A stretch of 31,086 nt of DNA from Phycisphaerales bacterium UBA1845 (GTDB lineage Bacteria; Planctomycetota; Phycisphaerae; UBA1845): NCBI GenBank assembly GCA_002338715.1, contig DDIR01000063.1, positions 1 to 31,086 of the forward strand, in the 5' to 3' direction. The position numbers and the translations under genes were made by a program. Of the stretch, positions 30,348 through 31,086 are shown piece after piece; the stretch's first letter is position 1, and the number at the start of each line of letters is the position of its first letter. A model generated the notes under the pieces. That model was not told the DNA's origin. It searched no databases and saw only the letters and a program-made list of their open reading frames with translations.

Positions 30348-30389
30348 GCCCCAAACAAGCGTGGATTGATGGCTTGTTTGCATTGAAAA

Positions 30390-30468
30390 ACTCGAAATGC
30401 CTTGATTTTTGCGTATAAGGACGACAGCGCCAACCATCAACACTTATACGCAAGGAGGCATTTCGAGT
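30390..30468 (+). promoter_or_regulatory. hairpin enclosing the transposase start
   Basis: ACTCGAAATGCC (30390-30401) pairs with GGCATTTCGAGT (30457-30468), and GCGTATAAG (30411-30419) pairs with CTTATACGC (30443-30451). The AAGGAGG ribosome binding site (30452-30458) and the first two bases of the GTG start (30467-30469) fall inside the structure. RNA read in from outside the element would fold and hide the start, a known way for insertion sequences to limit transposase. Confidence 0.7.
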
Positions 30469-31086
30469 GAACGCCATTACACGTCAGAAGCTTGCCCGAT
30501 GCAAGCGCCGAATTGAAAACCGGCTTGGCCCGCGGGAATGGAGCGATCAGCCCGCCCCGATGTTCGCCGCCCGCAACGTCCACTACGAGTTGGCCGATCG
30601 GGGACGCGGTCTGGCCGAGGGCGGGATCGGGGCCATGCACCTGCTTGCCCGGCGCACCGGCCTCATCGAGGCGATCGACCGCGACCTGCGTCTGCTCAAG
30701 GTCCACTTGCCCTATCACGAGTCCGACCACGTGCTCAACATTGCGTACAACATCCTTTGCGGCGGAGCCTGCCTGGAGGACATCGAGTTGCGCCGCAACG
30801 ACGAGGTTTATCTCGACGTCCTCGGCGCCCAGCGTATTCCCGATCCCACCACGGCCGGCGATTTTTGCCGGCGGTTCGAGGAGGTCGACGTCGAGATCCT
30901 CATGGAGATCATCAATGACGTGCGCCTCAACGTCTGGCGGTGGCAACCGGAGTCGTTCTTCGACGAAGCCGTCATCGAGGCCGATGGCATACTGGCCCCG
31001 ACCACCGGCGAATGCAAACAAGGCATGGACATCTCCTACAAGGGGCAGTGGTGTTATCACGCGTTGATCGTTTCTTTGGCCAACAC
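30467..31086 (+). CDS. IS1380-family transposase, partial (cut by window end)
   Basis: The open frame starts at GTG 30467 with AAGGAGG 8 nt upstream and continues without a stop for 206 codons to the window edge. It translates as an IS1380-type DDE transposase: an N-terminal DNA-binding half, PDPTTAGDFCRRF (about residues 124-136) and the family hallmark EADGILAPTTGECKQGMDIS (about 173-192), followed by YKGQWCYHALIVSLAN. The Asp in EADG is the expected first catalytic residue. The remaining catalytic residues and the C-terminus are outside the window. GC content is visibly higher than in the neighbouring intergenic DNA, which fits a mobile origin. Confidence 0.88.
   Translation, partial: MNAITRQKLARCKRRIENRLGPREWSDQPAPMFAARNVHYELADRGRGLAEGGIGAMHLLARRTGLIEAIDRDLRLLKVHLPYHESDHVLNIAYNILCGGACLEDIELRRNDEVYLDVLGAQRIPDPTTAGDFCRRFEEVDVEILMEIINDVRLNVWRWQPESFFDEAVIEADGILAPTTGECKQGMDISYKGQWCYHALIVSLAN

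Larger units (their letters stand above)
30345..31086 (+). mobile_element. IS1380-family insertion sequence, left part
   Basis: The transposase and a long leader hairpin define this element. The left boundary near 30345 is inferred from the end of the neighbouring 80-bp repeat, because terminal repeats cannot be matched without the right end, which lies beyond the window. Confidence 0.7.

Overview
The window most likely comes from a Planctomycetota chromosome, probably Phycisphaerae-like. The best evidence is the multihaem cytochrome, which ends in a pair of dockerin-like calcium loops (DxDxDxDVDLxDY) of the kind common in that group. A large lipoprotein with propeller-like repeats and a moderately GC-rich composition agree with this. 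The assignment is an inference from a few proteins, not from a marker gene. I saw no rRNA, tRNA or CRISPR array.

Region 1 (about 45-5,400, minus strand) is a compact prokaryotic ubiquitin-like conjugation cluster. In transcription order it has up to four small unknown ORFs, a beta-grasp ubiquitin-like protein, an E2-like protein carrying a tail of tandem CxxC zinc knuckles, a JAB/MPN isopeptidase and a ThiF/E1 enzyme. A 184-aa unknown gene lies further downstream. A textbook intrinsic terminator sits between the Ubl and E2 genes, the E2 and JAB genes overlap by 143 bp, and JAB and E1 overlap by 13 bp. Two diverged promoter-like repeats lie upstream. A gene-poor stretch follows.

Region 2 (about 5,959-22,558, plus strand) is a long co-directional respiratory cluster. 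It opens with an Rrf2/NsrR-type Fe-S regulator whose promoter contains an inverted repeat. Then come a dihaem cytochrome c/EB_dh-type gamma subunit, a Tat-exported NxrA/NarG-like molybdenum catalytic subunit, a small unknown protein, an NxrB/NarH-like Fe-S subunit, a TorD/NarJ-type chaperone, a zinc-ribbon unknown, a five-haem cytochrome, a tyrosine phenol-lyase, a NapH/CcoG-like ferredoxin-TPR fusion, a hemerythrin, MoaA, TatA and a carboxymuconolactone decarboxylase-like protein. Together these supply the enzyme, its cofactor, its export, electron transfer and NO/redox sensing for periplasmic nitrite oxidation or nitrate reduction. The tyrosine phenol-lyase is the outlier.

Region 3 (about 26,827-22,689, minus strand) runs convergently. 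A MerR-type three-cysteine regulator with a classic 20-bp-spacer promoter lies directly upstream of a quinol nitric oxide reductase, followed by a cupin and a methyltransferase. This looks like the NO-detoxifying partner of region 2.

Region 4 (about 27,394-31,086, plus strand) has a large lipoprotein, two diverged 80-bp repeats and the left part of an IS1380-family insertion sequence. The IS transposase is cut by the window edge, and its start codon and ribosome binding site lie in a long hairpin.
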